This document shows, piece after piece, positions 32,900 through 41,127 of a stretch of DNA of 64,000 nt. The DNA is from Variovorax sp. PBL-E5 (GTDB lineage: Bacteria > Pseudomonadota > Gammaproteobacteria > Burkholderiales > Burkholderiaceae_C). Location: the NCBI RefSeq assembly GCF_901827185.1, contig NZ_LR594671.1, positions 62,001 to 126,000 on the forward strand. Direction: 5' to 3'. The notes below the pieces were generated by a model. The model was not told the DNA's origin and made no database searches. It saw only the letters and a program-made list of their open reading frames with translations. Position 1 is the first letter of the stretch; each line of letters opens with the position of its first letter. Position numbers and translations under genes: made by a program.

Positions 32900-33961
32900 A
32901 TGCACGACGACATCCGGCCGCGACTGGCCATCCTCTATCCCGGAGACCGTGCGGCCCGCGATCGGGCCGACCCGGCGAGCAGTCGATTTCTTGCGCTCTT
33001 CAATGCGTTCGAGAGCGCAGGCGTCGCCGTCGAACCCGCCGTCTACCACGACGATTTCCGCGACGAGGTGCTGCGGCAGCTCATGCACGTGCAAGGCGTC
33101 CTGGTATGGCACAACCCGATCGAGGGTGGCCGTGACCGCCGGTGCCTGGACGCGTTGCTTCGCGAAGTGGCTGCGCAAGGGGTCTTCGTCAGCACCCACC
33201 CGGACACGATCCTGAAGCTCGGTACCAAGGATGTGCTGTTCTCGGTGCGCGATCTGCCTTTTGGCAGCGACGTGCATCGTGTCGACAGCCTTGCTCAGTT
33301 GTCGACCCAGCTGCCCGGTCGCTTGCTGCTCGGCCCTCGCGTGCTCAAACAGTGCCGCGGACACAGCGGGATCGGCGTGTGGCGCATCGAGCGGCGCGGA
33401 GAAGCCCTCTATGCGCTGCAGCATGCGCAGCGCGGCGCGATCGAGGCGCTGTTGAACATGAACGACGTCGTGCAGCGGCTCGCACCGTACTTCGACAACG
33501 ACGGTCACATGATCGACCAGGCCTGGCAGCCGCGCATGGTCGAAGGCATGACGCGCGCCTACCTTGTGCAAGGCCGGGTCGCGGGCTTCGGCCACCAGAC
33601 GGTGGTGGCACTCCACCCCGGCTCGGGCGCCGGCGAGGCGCCTTCACCGACGACGCGGCGCTACAGCGATGCGGACGATCCACGGTTTCAGGTGCTGCGC
33701 AGGCGCCTGGAGGACGAATGGGTGGGGCTGATGTGCGACCGCCTCGACCTCCCGCATGAAGCGCTGCCGATGCTTTGGGATGCGGACTTCCTGCTCGGCG
33801 AGCGACGCGGTGGCGAGTCGGAAACCTACGTGCTTTGCGAAGTCAACGTCAGCAGCGTTTCACCCTTTCCTCCCTCGGCGGTTGCACCGTTGGTCGATGC
33901 GACCCGGCGGACCCTGATGGCGGGACGTGACCGTGCCAAACATCACGAATGCCCGTGCTGA
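32900..33961 (+). CDS. ATP-grasp-like protein (Cj0069 family)
   Basis: 353 residues. Resembles the Cj0069 family of ATP-grasp-like proteins: KLGTKDVLFSVRDLPFG (about 105-121), RVLKQCRGHSGIGVWRIE (lysine and glycine-rich loop, about 150-167) and a closing acidic segment YVLCEVNVSSVSPFP that could bind Mg-ATP. Family function is unknown; ligation of a carboxylate to an amine or thiol is the usual ATP-grasp chemistry. It is divergent from chrBA, and this pairing is seen beside other chromate loci in my recollection, which suggests a resistance or repair role. Confidence 0.7.
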   Translation: MHDDIRPRLAILYPGDRAARDRADPASSRFLALFNAFESAGVAVEPAVYHDDFRDEVLRQLMHVQGVLVWHNPIEGGRDRRCLDALLREVAAQGVFVSTHPDTILKLGTKDVLFSVRDLPFGSDVHRVDSLAQLSTQLPGRLLLGPRVLKQCRGHSGIGVWRIERRGEALYALQHAQRGAIEALLNMNDVVQRLAPYFDNDGHMIDQAWQPRMVEGMTRAYLVQGRVAGFGHQTVVALHPGSGAGEAPSPTTRRYSDADDPRFQVLRRRLEDEWVGLMCDRLDLPHEALPMLWDADFLLGERRGGESETYVLCEVNVSSVSPFPPSAVAPLVDATRRTLMAGRDRAKHHECPC

Positions 33962-33994
33962 GTCCTTGAGTCAACCACTGCGGCAGAGAAGTGC

Positions 33995-34549
33995 ATGGCT
34001 AGAGTCGCCGACGAGGAGACTCAGCCCATCGCAAGACGAAAAAGAACAAACACCGCCGAAGACTTCATCGAACTGATCTCGATGCTGCCGTGGTGGGCCG
34101 GCGTGTTGCTGGCGATCATCAGCTACGTGGTGCTGCATGCGTGGGACGCGCGACTGGCTGCGGTCATCGCCGCCCAGCTCACGATGAACACCGGCCTCCT
34201 GCACATGTTCGTGTACGCAGGCCAGTTTGCATTGCCCTTCTTCTGCCTCGTGGGCGCGGCGGCTTCGGCATGGCGACGCCATCAACGCAAGGCGCTGGCG
34301 GACAACGTGAACGCGGGCAAGACCGCGGATGTGCTCGATGGCATGAGCTGGCGCGAATTCGAGCTGCTCGTCGGCGAGGGCTTCAGGCTCAAGGGCTTCA
34401 GCGTGGTCGAGACGGGCGGCGGCGGTGCCGACGGCGGGATCGACCTCGTCTTGTGCAAGGGCGGCGAGAAGCACCTGGTGCAATGCAAGCAATGGCGGGC
34501 ATACAAGGTCGCCGCGCAATGCCGACAGGCAGTCGCGGATCGCGCTTGA
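33995..34549 (+). pseudogene. Truncated membrane-anchored Mrr-type restriction nuclease
   Basis: 184 residues in frame. Two membrane segments (about 33-50 and 62-88) are followed by the start of an Mrr catalytic domain (about 112 onward: LDGMSWREFELLVGEGFRLK). It keeps the catalytic aspartate in GGIDLVL and the QCK of LVQCKQWR. Full proteins continue some 60-80 residues with a GVDVVRELYGVM-like helix. Here the frame ends within 15 codons after QCKQW in unrelated sequence. A possible remnant of the far end (AHAFNAGRAI) appears in another frame at about 34580-34610. Likely a 3-prime deletion; residual activity is doubtful. Confidence 0.7.
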
Positions 34550-34643
34550 CAAGCTGCGCCTGGAAAGGCGAATACTTAGCCCATGCGTTCAACGCGGGCC
34601 GCGCCATCCACACGGCCACGCCATCAACCAAGTGAAGCCCAAC

Positions 34644-35042
34644 ATGCACCCCGACGAATCCCAAATCCGCGACTTGGTCTCCACCTGGCTCTCCGCCACA
34701 AAATCCGGCGACACCGCCAAGGTCCTGTCCCTCATGACCGACGACGCCATCTTCCTGATCCCCGGCCAGCCCGTGATGCGCAAGCCCGACTTCGCAGCCG
34801 CCGCCAAGGCGCAGTCGGCGCAGGGCGCGCCGCGCATCGACGGCACGAGCGAGATCCAGGAGATCCAGGTGATGGGCGATTGGGCGTTCATGTGGACTCG
34901 GTTGAAGGTCGTCGTCACGCCGCAGGATGGCTCGCCCGCCGCGACGCGTGCCGGGCACACGCTGACGATCCTGCGCAAGCAGCAAGGCCAATGGCTGCTC
35001 GCGCGCGACGCGAACCTGCTGGCGCCGGTGCCGGCGCGATGA
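34644..35042 (+). CDS. SnoaL-like/SgcJ-EcaC family protein (NTF2 fold)
   Basis: 132 residues forming one NTF2-like cone domain: IRDLVSTWLSATKSGDTAKVLSLMTDDAIFLIPGQPVM is the standard N-terminal half, and AFMWTRLKVVV with GHTLTILRKQQGQWLLARDANLL closes it. Members bind or isomerise small molecules; function here is unknown. It is intact within a region of broken genes. Its stop overlaps the ATG of the following gene fragment by ATGA, which suggests an original two-gene operon. Confidence 0.8.
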   Translation: MHPDESQIRDLVSTWLSATKSGDTAKVLSLMTDDAIFLIPGQPVMRKPDFAAAAKAQSAQGAPRIDGTSEIQEIQVMGDWAFMWTRLKVVVTPQDGSPAATRAGHTLTILRKQQGQWLLARDANLLAPVPAR

Positions 35043-35269
35043 ACTCGAAGCGACGTCCCCTCGTCGTCGTCTACCATCTTCTCGATGCCGAGAACCTCGC
35101 GTCCGTACGCAAGCACGGGCAGCTCAGCACTCGGCGTCTTGTCGAAGCATCGGGCGACGCGAATCCCCAGACGCTGCGCCGCCACCGCGCGAAGGGCGAG
35201 CGCCTGGCACCGGGCGCGAAGATCCGCGATCGACGACTACAAGGCGTCTGCCTTTGTTTCGCCGATCAT
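35039..35269 (+). pseudogene. 3-prime-truncated gene fragment (possibly DUF7002-like)
   Basis: Begins MNSKRRPLVVVYHLLDAENL and continues for about 65 sensible residues (LRRHRAKGERLAPGAKIRDR). The frame then runs without a stop antisense through the beta-lactamase gene to 36757, so the real end has been lost. YHLLDAxN with LRxxR and a basic IRD motif recall DUF7002-type proteins from memory, with low certainty. The break lies directly at the 3-prime end of ampC, consistent with a rearrangement junction near 35240-35270. Confidence 0.45.
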
Positions 35270-36430
35270 TCAGCGCCCCAGGATCCGATAAGCCAGGCGC
35301 ACCCGCGCCTCGTTAGGAAAGTTCTTGTTGGCAAGGATGACGATGCCTGTTTGCTGCGCCGGCCGGAAAGCGAGGTAAGCGCCGAATCCATTGGTCGACC
35401 CGGTCTTGTTCACCCAGACCGCCTGTGCGGCGGGGCGGGGTGGGGCGAGGGTCGCCACGGGATGGGTCTGCAACGCGACCTCGTTCGAGTTGCCATCGAG
35501 CAGATCGGGCAGCCGGGCGGGTTCGTCGTATTGCTCCCAGATGAGGTCCTGGGTCATCGCGTTCAACTTGAAATAGCCGATGCGCGTGGCTCGCACGGCA
35601 CGCCGCATGTCGTCGTCGACGTGGGACGGATCGATGTTGATCTCGATGAAGTGGATGAGATCCCTGGCCGTCGTCTTCACGCCATAGGCCTCGGCCGCGA
35701 GGGGTCCCGGGTTCACGCGAACCGGGACGTCGGCCTTGTCGTAACCCTGTGCATAGCTGGCCATCCTGGTGGCCGGGACGTCGATGTAGCTGTCATGCAA
35801 TCCGAGCCGAGGAAAGAGCCGGGCTTCCATGGCCGTCTTGAAGGGCAAGTCCATGGCCTTGGCCGCGACCATGCCCAACAGCCCGATGCTGGGGTTCGCG
35901 TAAGTGCGGGCCGATCCCGCGGCGTACTTCGGCTGCCATGCTTCGAAGTAGCTCATCAGCTGTTCCTGGCTGCTGATCTCGTCGGGCACCTGCAGCGGGA
36001 AGCCCCCGGCGGTGTGCGTGCCGAGATGGATCAGGGTCACCTTGTCCAGGTTGGTGTGACGCAGTTCGGGGATGTAGCGGGCCGGGCTGTCGTTCAACGA
36101 CAGCCGTCCGAGGGCTTGGGCATAGGTCGCCAGCGTTGCGGTGAAGGTCTTGCTGATCGAGCCGATCTCGAAGATCGTGTCGGGGGTGACCGCATCGCGC
36201 GTCGCCTTGGAGGCGACGCCGAAGTTGTAGAAGGTCTGCCGGCCATGGCGTGTCACTGCGATGGCCATGCCGGGCACGTTGTACGCGTGCATGACTTGTG
36301 CGACCGCCTCCCGGACGTTTGCAGCAGCGGGATCGGGAGTCGTGTCCTTCGCCAACGCATGGCTCATCATCGTCGGCGCCACGCACACGAGGCAAAGGAT
36401 CTTCAACAGTTGTTTCTGGGTCGGGCGCAT
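35270..36430 (-). CDS. ampC: Class C beta-lactamase
   Basis: 386 residues, normal AmpC length. Signal peptide of about 28 residues ending SHALA-KD. Active-site motifs are complete: S91-I-S-K94 (SxxK), Y177-A-N179 and K342-T-G344. It is a periplasmic serine hydrolase of cephalosporins. No AmpR-type LysR gene is adjacent, so inducible control of the usual kind is not evident. Its 3-prime end borders the truncated fragment. Related esterases or D-alanyl-D-alanine hydrolases share the fold, but YAN and KTG together favour a true class C enzyme. Confidence 0.92.
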   Translation of the reverse strand: MRPTQKQLLKILCLVCVAPTMMSHALAKDTTPDPAAANVREAVAQVMHAYNVPGMAIAVTRHGRQTFYNFGVASKATRDAVTPDTIFEIGSISKTFTATLATYAQALGRLSLNDSPARYIPELRHTNLDKVTLIHLGTHTAGGFPLQVPDEISSQEQLMSYFEAWQPKYAAGSARTYANPSIGLLGMVAAKAMDLPFKTAMEARLFPRLGLHDSYIDVPATRMASYAQGYDKADVPVRVNPGPLAAEAYGVKTTARDLIHFIEINIDPSHVDDDMRRAVRATRIGYFKLNAMTQDLIWEQYDEPARLPDLLDGNSNEVALQTHPVATLAPPRPAAQAVWVNKTGSTNGFGAYLAFRPAQQTGIVILANKNFPNEARVRLAYRILGR

Positions 36431-36498
36431 GCGCTTGTCACGGGATGGGGGAGGGGCGCAACGTTACCAGGACGTCGCAGCCGTCCGGCGCAGCTTTC

Positions 36499-36714
36499 TC
36501 AGCCGCGCGTCTCGATGATCATCCCCTCGTCCACGAAGCGCCGGTACTCCAGCAGCGGAATGGCTGTCGATTGGATGCGCCCCTCGTCGCCCCAGCTGAG
36601 CACCGCGCTGTCGGCGGCCATCTCGACTTCGATCGGTCCTTCGGGAATGCGCAGCATCGGCCCGTCGCCCGCGCGGTATTCGACCTTGCCCGTCACTTGT
36701 GCGTTGGCTGCCAT
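36499..36714 (-). CDS. Small conserved-looking protein of unknown function
   Basis: 71 residues: predicted beta-rich and acidic, with GKVEYRAGDGPMLRIPEGPI and a C-terminal LEYRRFVDEGMIIETRG. Soluble, with no signal peptide or membrane segment. GGAATCCACC precedes the start. Composition and codon usage match neighbours, so it is likely real. No family is recognised; it stands alone between ampC and the histidine kinase. Confidence 0.6.
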   Translation of the reverse strand: MAANAQVTGKVEYRAGDGPMLRIPEGPIEVEMAADSAVLSWGDEGRIQSTAIPLLEYRRFVDEGMIIETRG

Positions 36715-36905
36715 GGTGGATTCCTTGTTTCGAATCGCGGGTTGTGAAGTGGGATGAGCGCAAGCACGACGCCCGAAGCTGCAAGCTAGATCGGGCGCTC
36801 GTCGATCCGGGTCAGTGTCGCGCCCTGTCGCTTGTAGGTCTTTTCATGCACCCGCCTGGCGTGCGGCAGGGCTACCATGGCCTTCAAACCAGGAGATTGG
36901 ATTTC

Positions 36906-38033
36906 ATGCGGCTCGCAGATTTCATTGACCACAACGTCGACGCGATCGTCGCGGCGTCGGAAGACTTCGCGCAGACCCTGCTGCCGGCGGCGGCGCATCT
37001 CGATCCCGAAGGCCTGCGCGATCACATTCCGATGATCCTGCATGCGGTCGCGGCGGACCTGCGGCTTCCGCAGACGGCCGAGGAGCAGATGCTGAAGTCG
37101 CTGGGCAGGAAGTCCGCGCTGCACGGCGCGCCCGAGACGGCGGCGCAGACGCATGCGCTGCTGCGCGCCAAGAGCGGCTTCGACATCCAGCAGATGGTGG
37201 GCGAATACCGGGTGCTGCGCGCCACCGTGCTGCGCCTGTGGATGAATGCGAGCGAGCCGCTGGGCGATGCGGCGCACGACGACATCGTGCGCTTCAACGA
37301 GGCCATCGACCAGGCAGTGGCCGAGTCGGTGACCTTCTACACAGCGGAGGTCGACCGCTGGCGCCATGTGTTCCTGGGCGTGCTGGGCCACGATCTGCGT
37401 GGCCCGCTCAATGCGATCCTGCTGACCTCCGAATTGCTCTCGCGGATGACGACCGCGGCGCCGCTCAGCACGCACACGCTGCGCCTGATCCAGAGCGGCA
37501 GGCGCATGAAGGGCTTGCTGGACGACCTGCTCGATTTCAGCCGCGCATCGCTCGGCCTGGGCATGGCGATCCGCCGCGCGCCGGTGGACCTCGAAGCCGC
37601 GTGCGCCGACGAGCTCGACGTGCTTCGCGCGGCGTTGCCGGACTGCCCGATCGCGTTCGAGGTCGAAGGCGATACCAGGGGCAGCTTCGACGCCTCGCGC
37701 GTGCGCGAAGTGCTCGGCAATCTGGTGACCAATGCAGCGCGCTATTGCACGCCCGGCACCGTGGTGCGCGTCCAGCTCGCGGGGGCCGGCGACAAGGTGA
37801 GCCTGTCGGTCGAGAACAGCGGCTCGCCGATTCCGGGCGAGACCTTGAACGATCTCTTCGAGCCGCTGCGCCGCGGCAACGAGGAGCCGGCGGAGAACTT
37901 CGCGAACCGCGCCAACCTCGGGCTCGGCCTCTTCATCGTGCGCGAGATCGCGCGCGCCCACGGCGGCGAAGTGCACGCGGTGTCGACCGAAGGCGCCACG
38001 CGCTTCACGATGACGCTGCCGCGCGCGGCCTGA
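36906..38033 (+). CDS. Orphan soluble sensor histidine kinase
   Basis: 375 residues without a membrane segment. An N-terminal helical sensor region (about 1-145, RsbR/globin-sensor-like) precedes the H-box HVFLGVLGHDLRGPLNAI with H162. ATPase boxes follow: N in REVLGNLVTNAARYC, G1 in SVENSGSPIPGE, and G2 in NLGLGLFIVREIARAHGG. No response regulator is adjacent, so its partner is elsewhere. Such cytoplasmic kinases with a helical N-terminal domain often respond to stress. The start is chosen for AGGAGATTGGATTTC ahead of the ATG. Confidence 0.88.
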   Translation: MRLADFIDHNVDAIVAASEDFAQTLLPAAAHLDPEGLRDHIPMILHAVAADLRLPQTAEEQMLKSLGRKSALHGAPETAAQTHALLRAKSGFDIQQMVGEYRVLRATVLRLWMNASEPLGDAAHDDIVRFNEAIDQAVAESVTFYTAEVDRWRHVFLGVLGHDLRGPLNAILLTSELLSRMTTAAPLSTHTLRLIQSGRRMKGLLDDLLDFSRASLGLGMAIRRAPVDLEAACADELDVLRAALPDCPIAFEVEGDTRGSFDASRVREVLGNLVTNAARYCTPGTVVRVQLAGAGDKVSLSVENSGSPIPGETLNDLFEPLRRGNEEPAENFANRANLGLGLFIVREIARAHGGEVHAVSTEGATRFTMTLPRAA

Positions 38034-38039
38034 TGAGCC

Positions 38040-38447
38040 TCAGAAGGCGCGCCGCAGCACCGTCACCGCGAAGACGATGAACGCGACCCAGCCGATGGTG
38101 AACAGCATCGTCCGCGCCATGAAGAGCCCGAAGCCGCTGATGTGCACCACCGCATGCGCGAGGCGCGCATAGAAGTAGACGATGGCGCAGGTCGCGGTCG
38201 CGGGGGTCGAAATGCCCGCCGCCTGCGCGACCAGCACCACTGCCGCGAAGGGCGCGAGGTTCTCGAGCGCGTTCTGGTGCGCGCGGTTGGCGCGGTTGAC
38301 CCAGGCCGGCAGCGGCACGGTCGGCGCGACCTTGTAGGTCTCGGGCGTCAAGGGTCCGCGCGAGGTCACGTAGCCGATCACGACGGGGATCCAGAGCGCG
38401 CCGGTCAGGATGGCGCTCAGCAGCAGGTAGAACAGTTCGGTCTTCAT
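38040..38447 (-). CDS. MAPEG-family membrane protein
   Basis: 135 residues, four membrane helices. The MAPEG signature NRANRAHQNALENLAPFAAVV (about 54-74) is plain. The eukaryotic family makes glutathione conjugates or leukotrienes; bacterial members are mostly uncharacterised and may use glutathione. The start at 38447 has GGAGAAGACACC upstream. It converges with the histidine kinase gene across six bases. Confidence 0.88.
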   Translation of the reverse strand: MKTELFYLLLSAILTGALWIPVVIGYVTSRGPLTPETYKVAPTVPLPAWVNRANRAHQNALENLAPFAAVVLVAQAAGISTPATATCAIVYFYARLAHAVVHISGFGLFMARTMLFTIGWVAFIVFAVTVLRRAF

Positions 38448-38577
38448 GGTGTCTTCTCCAGGTGGGTGGGGACGCGCAACGTTACTCCGAGGACGTTCGG
38501 CGCGGCCAAAAGGATGCGGTCGGGCTACCATCGTCGCGCTGCGCGCACGGATGACGCAGCGTCAAGGAATCGAAAAG

Positions 38578-39237
38578 ATGAATGTGTCCCATGCGGTCGA
38601 GCAGCGCGTCTCCATCCGCCGTTTCAAGCCCGAGGCGCCGTCGGCCGATCTCGTGCGCGACATCCTGGAGCGCGCATCGCGCGCGCCGTCGGGCGGCAAC
38701 CTGCAGCCGTGGCGCGTGTTCGCGCTGACCGGCGAGCCGCTGGCCCAGCTCAAGGCGCTGATCGCCGCCGAGCCGCCGCAGGCGGAGCCCGAGTACGCGA
38801 TCTATCCGCCGAACCTGTGGGAGCCTTTCCGCACGCGCCGCTTCCAGAATGCCGAGGACCTCTACGCGACCATCGGCATCGCGCGCGAGCACAAGGCCGA
38901 GCGCCTTCAGCAGATGGGCCGCAACGCCGAGTTCTTCGGCGCGCCGGTCGGCATCTTCGTGTGCATCGACCGCGGGCTCGGGCCGCCGCAATGGGCCGAC
39001 CTCGGCATCTACATGCAGACGGTGATGCTGCTGGCCGTCGAGCGCGGGCTCGACACCTGTCCGCAGGAATACTGGGCCAACCGGTCGAAGCCCGTCTCGG
39101 CGTTTCTGAAGCTGCCGCCCGAGCTCATGCTCTTCGCCGGCATCGCGCTCGGCTGGCGCGACGAAACCGCGCCGATCAACCGGCTGCGCGCGCGACGCGA
39201 TCCGTTCGAAAGCTGGGGCGAGATGATCGGGTTCTAG
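38578..39237 (+). CDS. Nitroreductase family protein
   Basis: 219 residues, FMN-binding nitroreductase fold. RVSIRRFKPEAP at the start and RAPSGGNLQPWRVF (about 37-50) form the phosphate/FMN site, and LDTCPQEYWA with ALGWRDETAPINRLR closes the flavin pocket. It uses NAD(P)H to reduce nitroaromatics, quinones or enones. GAATCGAAAAG precedes the ATG. The stop codon directly abuts the convergent ClpP-like gene stop with no bases between. Confidence 0.88.
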   Translation: MNVSHAVEQRVSIRRFKPEAPSADLVRDILERASRAPSGGNLQPWRVFALTGEPLAQLKALIAAEPPQAEPEYAIYPPNLWEPFRTRRFQNAEDLYATIGIAREHKAERLQQMGRNAEFFGAPVGIFVCIDRGLGPPQWADLGIYMQTVMLLAVERGLDTCPQEYWANRSKPVSAFLKLPPELMLFAGIALGWRDETAPINRLRARRDPFESWGEMIGF

Positions 39238-39828
39238 CTAGCCGTGCAGCTCGCTCTTTCTTTGGATGATGCGCGACACCAGCCCGTACTCGATCGCTTC
39301 CTCGGCCGACATCCAGCGGTCGCGCTCGATGTCGGCGAGCACGACATCCATGGACTTGCCGGTCTCGCGCGCGATCGTCTGCGCGATGCGTTCGCGCGCC
39401 TTGATGATCTCGCGCGCATGGATCGCGATGTCGGTGGCCTGGCCGCCTGCGCCGCCGCTGGGCTGGTGGATCAGGAAGCGCGTGTTGGGCAGGCAGAAGC
39501 GGCGCTCGCGCGGCGCGGCGAGGTAGAGGTGCGTGGCGGCGCTGCCGACCCAGCCGGTGCCGATCATGTTCACCGGCGCAGCGATGAAGCGCACGATGTC
39601 GTGGATCGCATCGCCCGATTCGAGATGGCCGCCGGGCGAGCTCACCAGGATGTCGATCGGCGCGCTGCTGTCGGCATCGAGCGCGATGAGCCGTCGCGTC
39701 ACGTCGGCGGCCGACACGTCGGTGATGGCGCCGAAGATCAGCAGGGTGCGTGACTTGAAGGCTTTCTCTTCGAGGTAGGAGTTGCGCGGCTCGGCGGTGC
39801 TTGCGGGGGTGGGGTCTGGGGTTTCCAT
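39238..39828 (-). CDS. ClpP-like serine protease (paralogue, not the canonical clpP)
   Basis: 196 residues. ClpP fold with the triad candidates Ser in GWVGSAATHLYLA, His in FLIHQPSGGAGG and Asp in IERDRWMSAEEAIEYGL. The substrate groove piece SSPGGHLESGDAIHDIVR is intact. The nucleophile block differs from the GMAASM/GQAASM of housekeeping ClpP, and no trigger-factor or clpX gene is nearby, so this is an extra ClpP-type peptidase. It probably forms a barrel but may use another ATPase or none. Confidence 0.8.
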   Translation of the reverse strand: METPDPTPASTAEPRNSYLEEKAFKSRTLLIFGAITDVSAADVTRRLIALDADSSAPIDILVSSPGGHLESGDAIHDIVRFIAAPVNMIGTGWVGSAATHLYLAAPRERRFCLPNTRFLIHQPSGGAGGQATDIAIHAREIIKARERIAQTIARETGKSMDVVLADIERDRWMSAEEAIEYGLVSRIIQRKSELHG

Positions 39829-39877
39829 GGGGACGGTCCTTGTGATGAAGTTGCCATGATGAACCGGTTGCGCCTCG

Positions 39878-41104
39878 TCAGCTTTTCTTCACCAGCGAGC
39901 ACCCCGACTTCTCCAGCGGCTGGAAGGCCTCGTTCGCGGGAATGGTCGCGAGCCGCTTGTAGTAGTCCCACGGGTACTTCGATTCGGCGGGCGTCTTCAC
40001 CTGCTCCAGGTACATGTCGTGCACCATGCGGCCGTCCTCGCGGATGCGGCCGTTCTTGGCGAAGAAGTCGTTGATCGGCGTGGCCTTCATCTTCGCCATC
40101 ACGGCCTGCGGCGCATCGGTGCCGGCGTCCTTGATGGCGCGCAGGTAGTGCATCGTCGACGAGTAGTTGGCGGCCTGGATCGCGGTCGGCATCTTCTTCA
40201 TGCGGTCGAAGTAGCGGCGCGACCATTTGCGCGTCTCGTCGTTGCTGTCCCAGTAGAAGGCCTCGGTCAGCATCACGCCCTGGGCGGCCTTGAGGCCGAC
40301 GCCGTGGATGTCGGTGATGAACACCGCGAGCCCGGCGAGGTTCTGCTTGGCCGGATCGATGCCGAATTCCTGCGCCGACTTGATCGCATTGATGGTGTCG
40401 CTGCCGCCATTGGCCAGCCCGATGATCTTTGCGCCCGAGGACTTGGCCGCCAGCATGAAGGACGAGAAATCGCTCGCGTTGAACGGATGGCGCGAGGTGC
40501 CGACGACCTTGCCGCCCGACGCCACCACGACCTCGGTCACGTCGCGCTCGATCTGCTGGCCGAAGGCATAGTCGGCGGTGAGGAAATACCAGGTGTTGCC
40601 GCCGTTCTTGACGATCGCCTTGGCCGTGCCGTTGGCCATCGCGTAGGTGTCCCACGCGTAGTGGACGCTGTTGGGGCTGCAGCTGTCGTTGGTCAGGCGC
40701 GTCGAACCCGCGCCGTTGATGATCGCGATGCGGTTCTTCTGCTTCGCCATGTCCGACACGGCGAGCGCGACCGCCGAGTTGGTGAGGTCGGTGATCATGT
40801 CGACCTTCTGCACGTCGAACCATTCGCGCGCCTTGTTGGCCGCGATGTCGGCCTTGTTCTGGTGGTCGAGTTCGAGCACCTCGATCGGCCGGCCGAGCAC
40901 CTGGCCGCCGAAGTCCTCGACGGCCATCTTCACCGCCATCACCGAGCCGCGGCCCGAGAGCTCCGACAGCACGCCGCTCATGTCGGTGCTGACGCCGATG
41001 CGGACCACGCCATCGGAAATCGCGTCGCCCTGCGCCTGCGCGGCCGCGGCGAGCGCGAGCACTGCGAGGCCGATCGCGCCCGTGCGCCATGGAAGTCTTT
41101 GCAT
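39878..41104 (-). CDS. Orphan LivK-type periplasmic substrate-binding protein
   Basis: 408 residues from MQRLPWRTGAIGLAVLALA at 41104, signal peptide ending AQA-QGDA near residue 25. RIGVSTDMSGVLSELSG and MAVEDFGGQVLGRPIEVLELDHQNKAD are typical of HAAT receptors for aromatic or acyl compounds. AGGAGACATC precedes the ATG. It is last in the ligase-hydratase-SDR operon and has no LivHMGF genes nearby. It may share the benzoate-operon transporter or another one. Confidence 0.9.
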   Translation of the reverse strand: MQRLPWRTGAIGLAVLALAAAAQAQGDAISDGVVRIGVSTDMSGVLSELSGRGSVMAVKMAVEDFGGQVLGRPIEVLELDHQNKADIAANKAREWFDVQKVDMITDLTNSAVALAVSDMAKQKNRIAIINGAGSTRLTNDSCSPNSVHYAWDTYAMANGTAKAIVKNGGNTWYFLTADYAFGQQIERDVTEVVVASGGKVVGTSRHPFNASDFSSFMLAAKSSGAKIIGLANGGSDTINAIKSAQEFGIDPAKQNLAGLAVFITDIHGVGLKAAQGVMLTEAFYWDSNDETRKWSRRYFDRMKKMPTAIQAANYSSTMHYLRAIKDAGTDAPQAVMAKMKATPINDFFAKNGRIREDGRMVHDMYLEQVKTPAESKYPWDYYKRLATIPANEAFQPLEKSGCSLVKKS

Positions 41105-41127
41105 GATGTCTCCTTCTTCGGGTGGTG

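Noticed and set aside
35270..36757. Continuation of the 35039 frame antisense to ampC
   Set aside because: ampC on the other strand has complete active-site motifs; the continuation has no recognisable fold.
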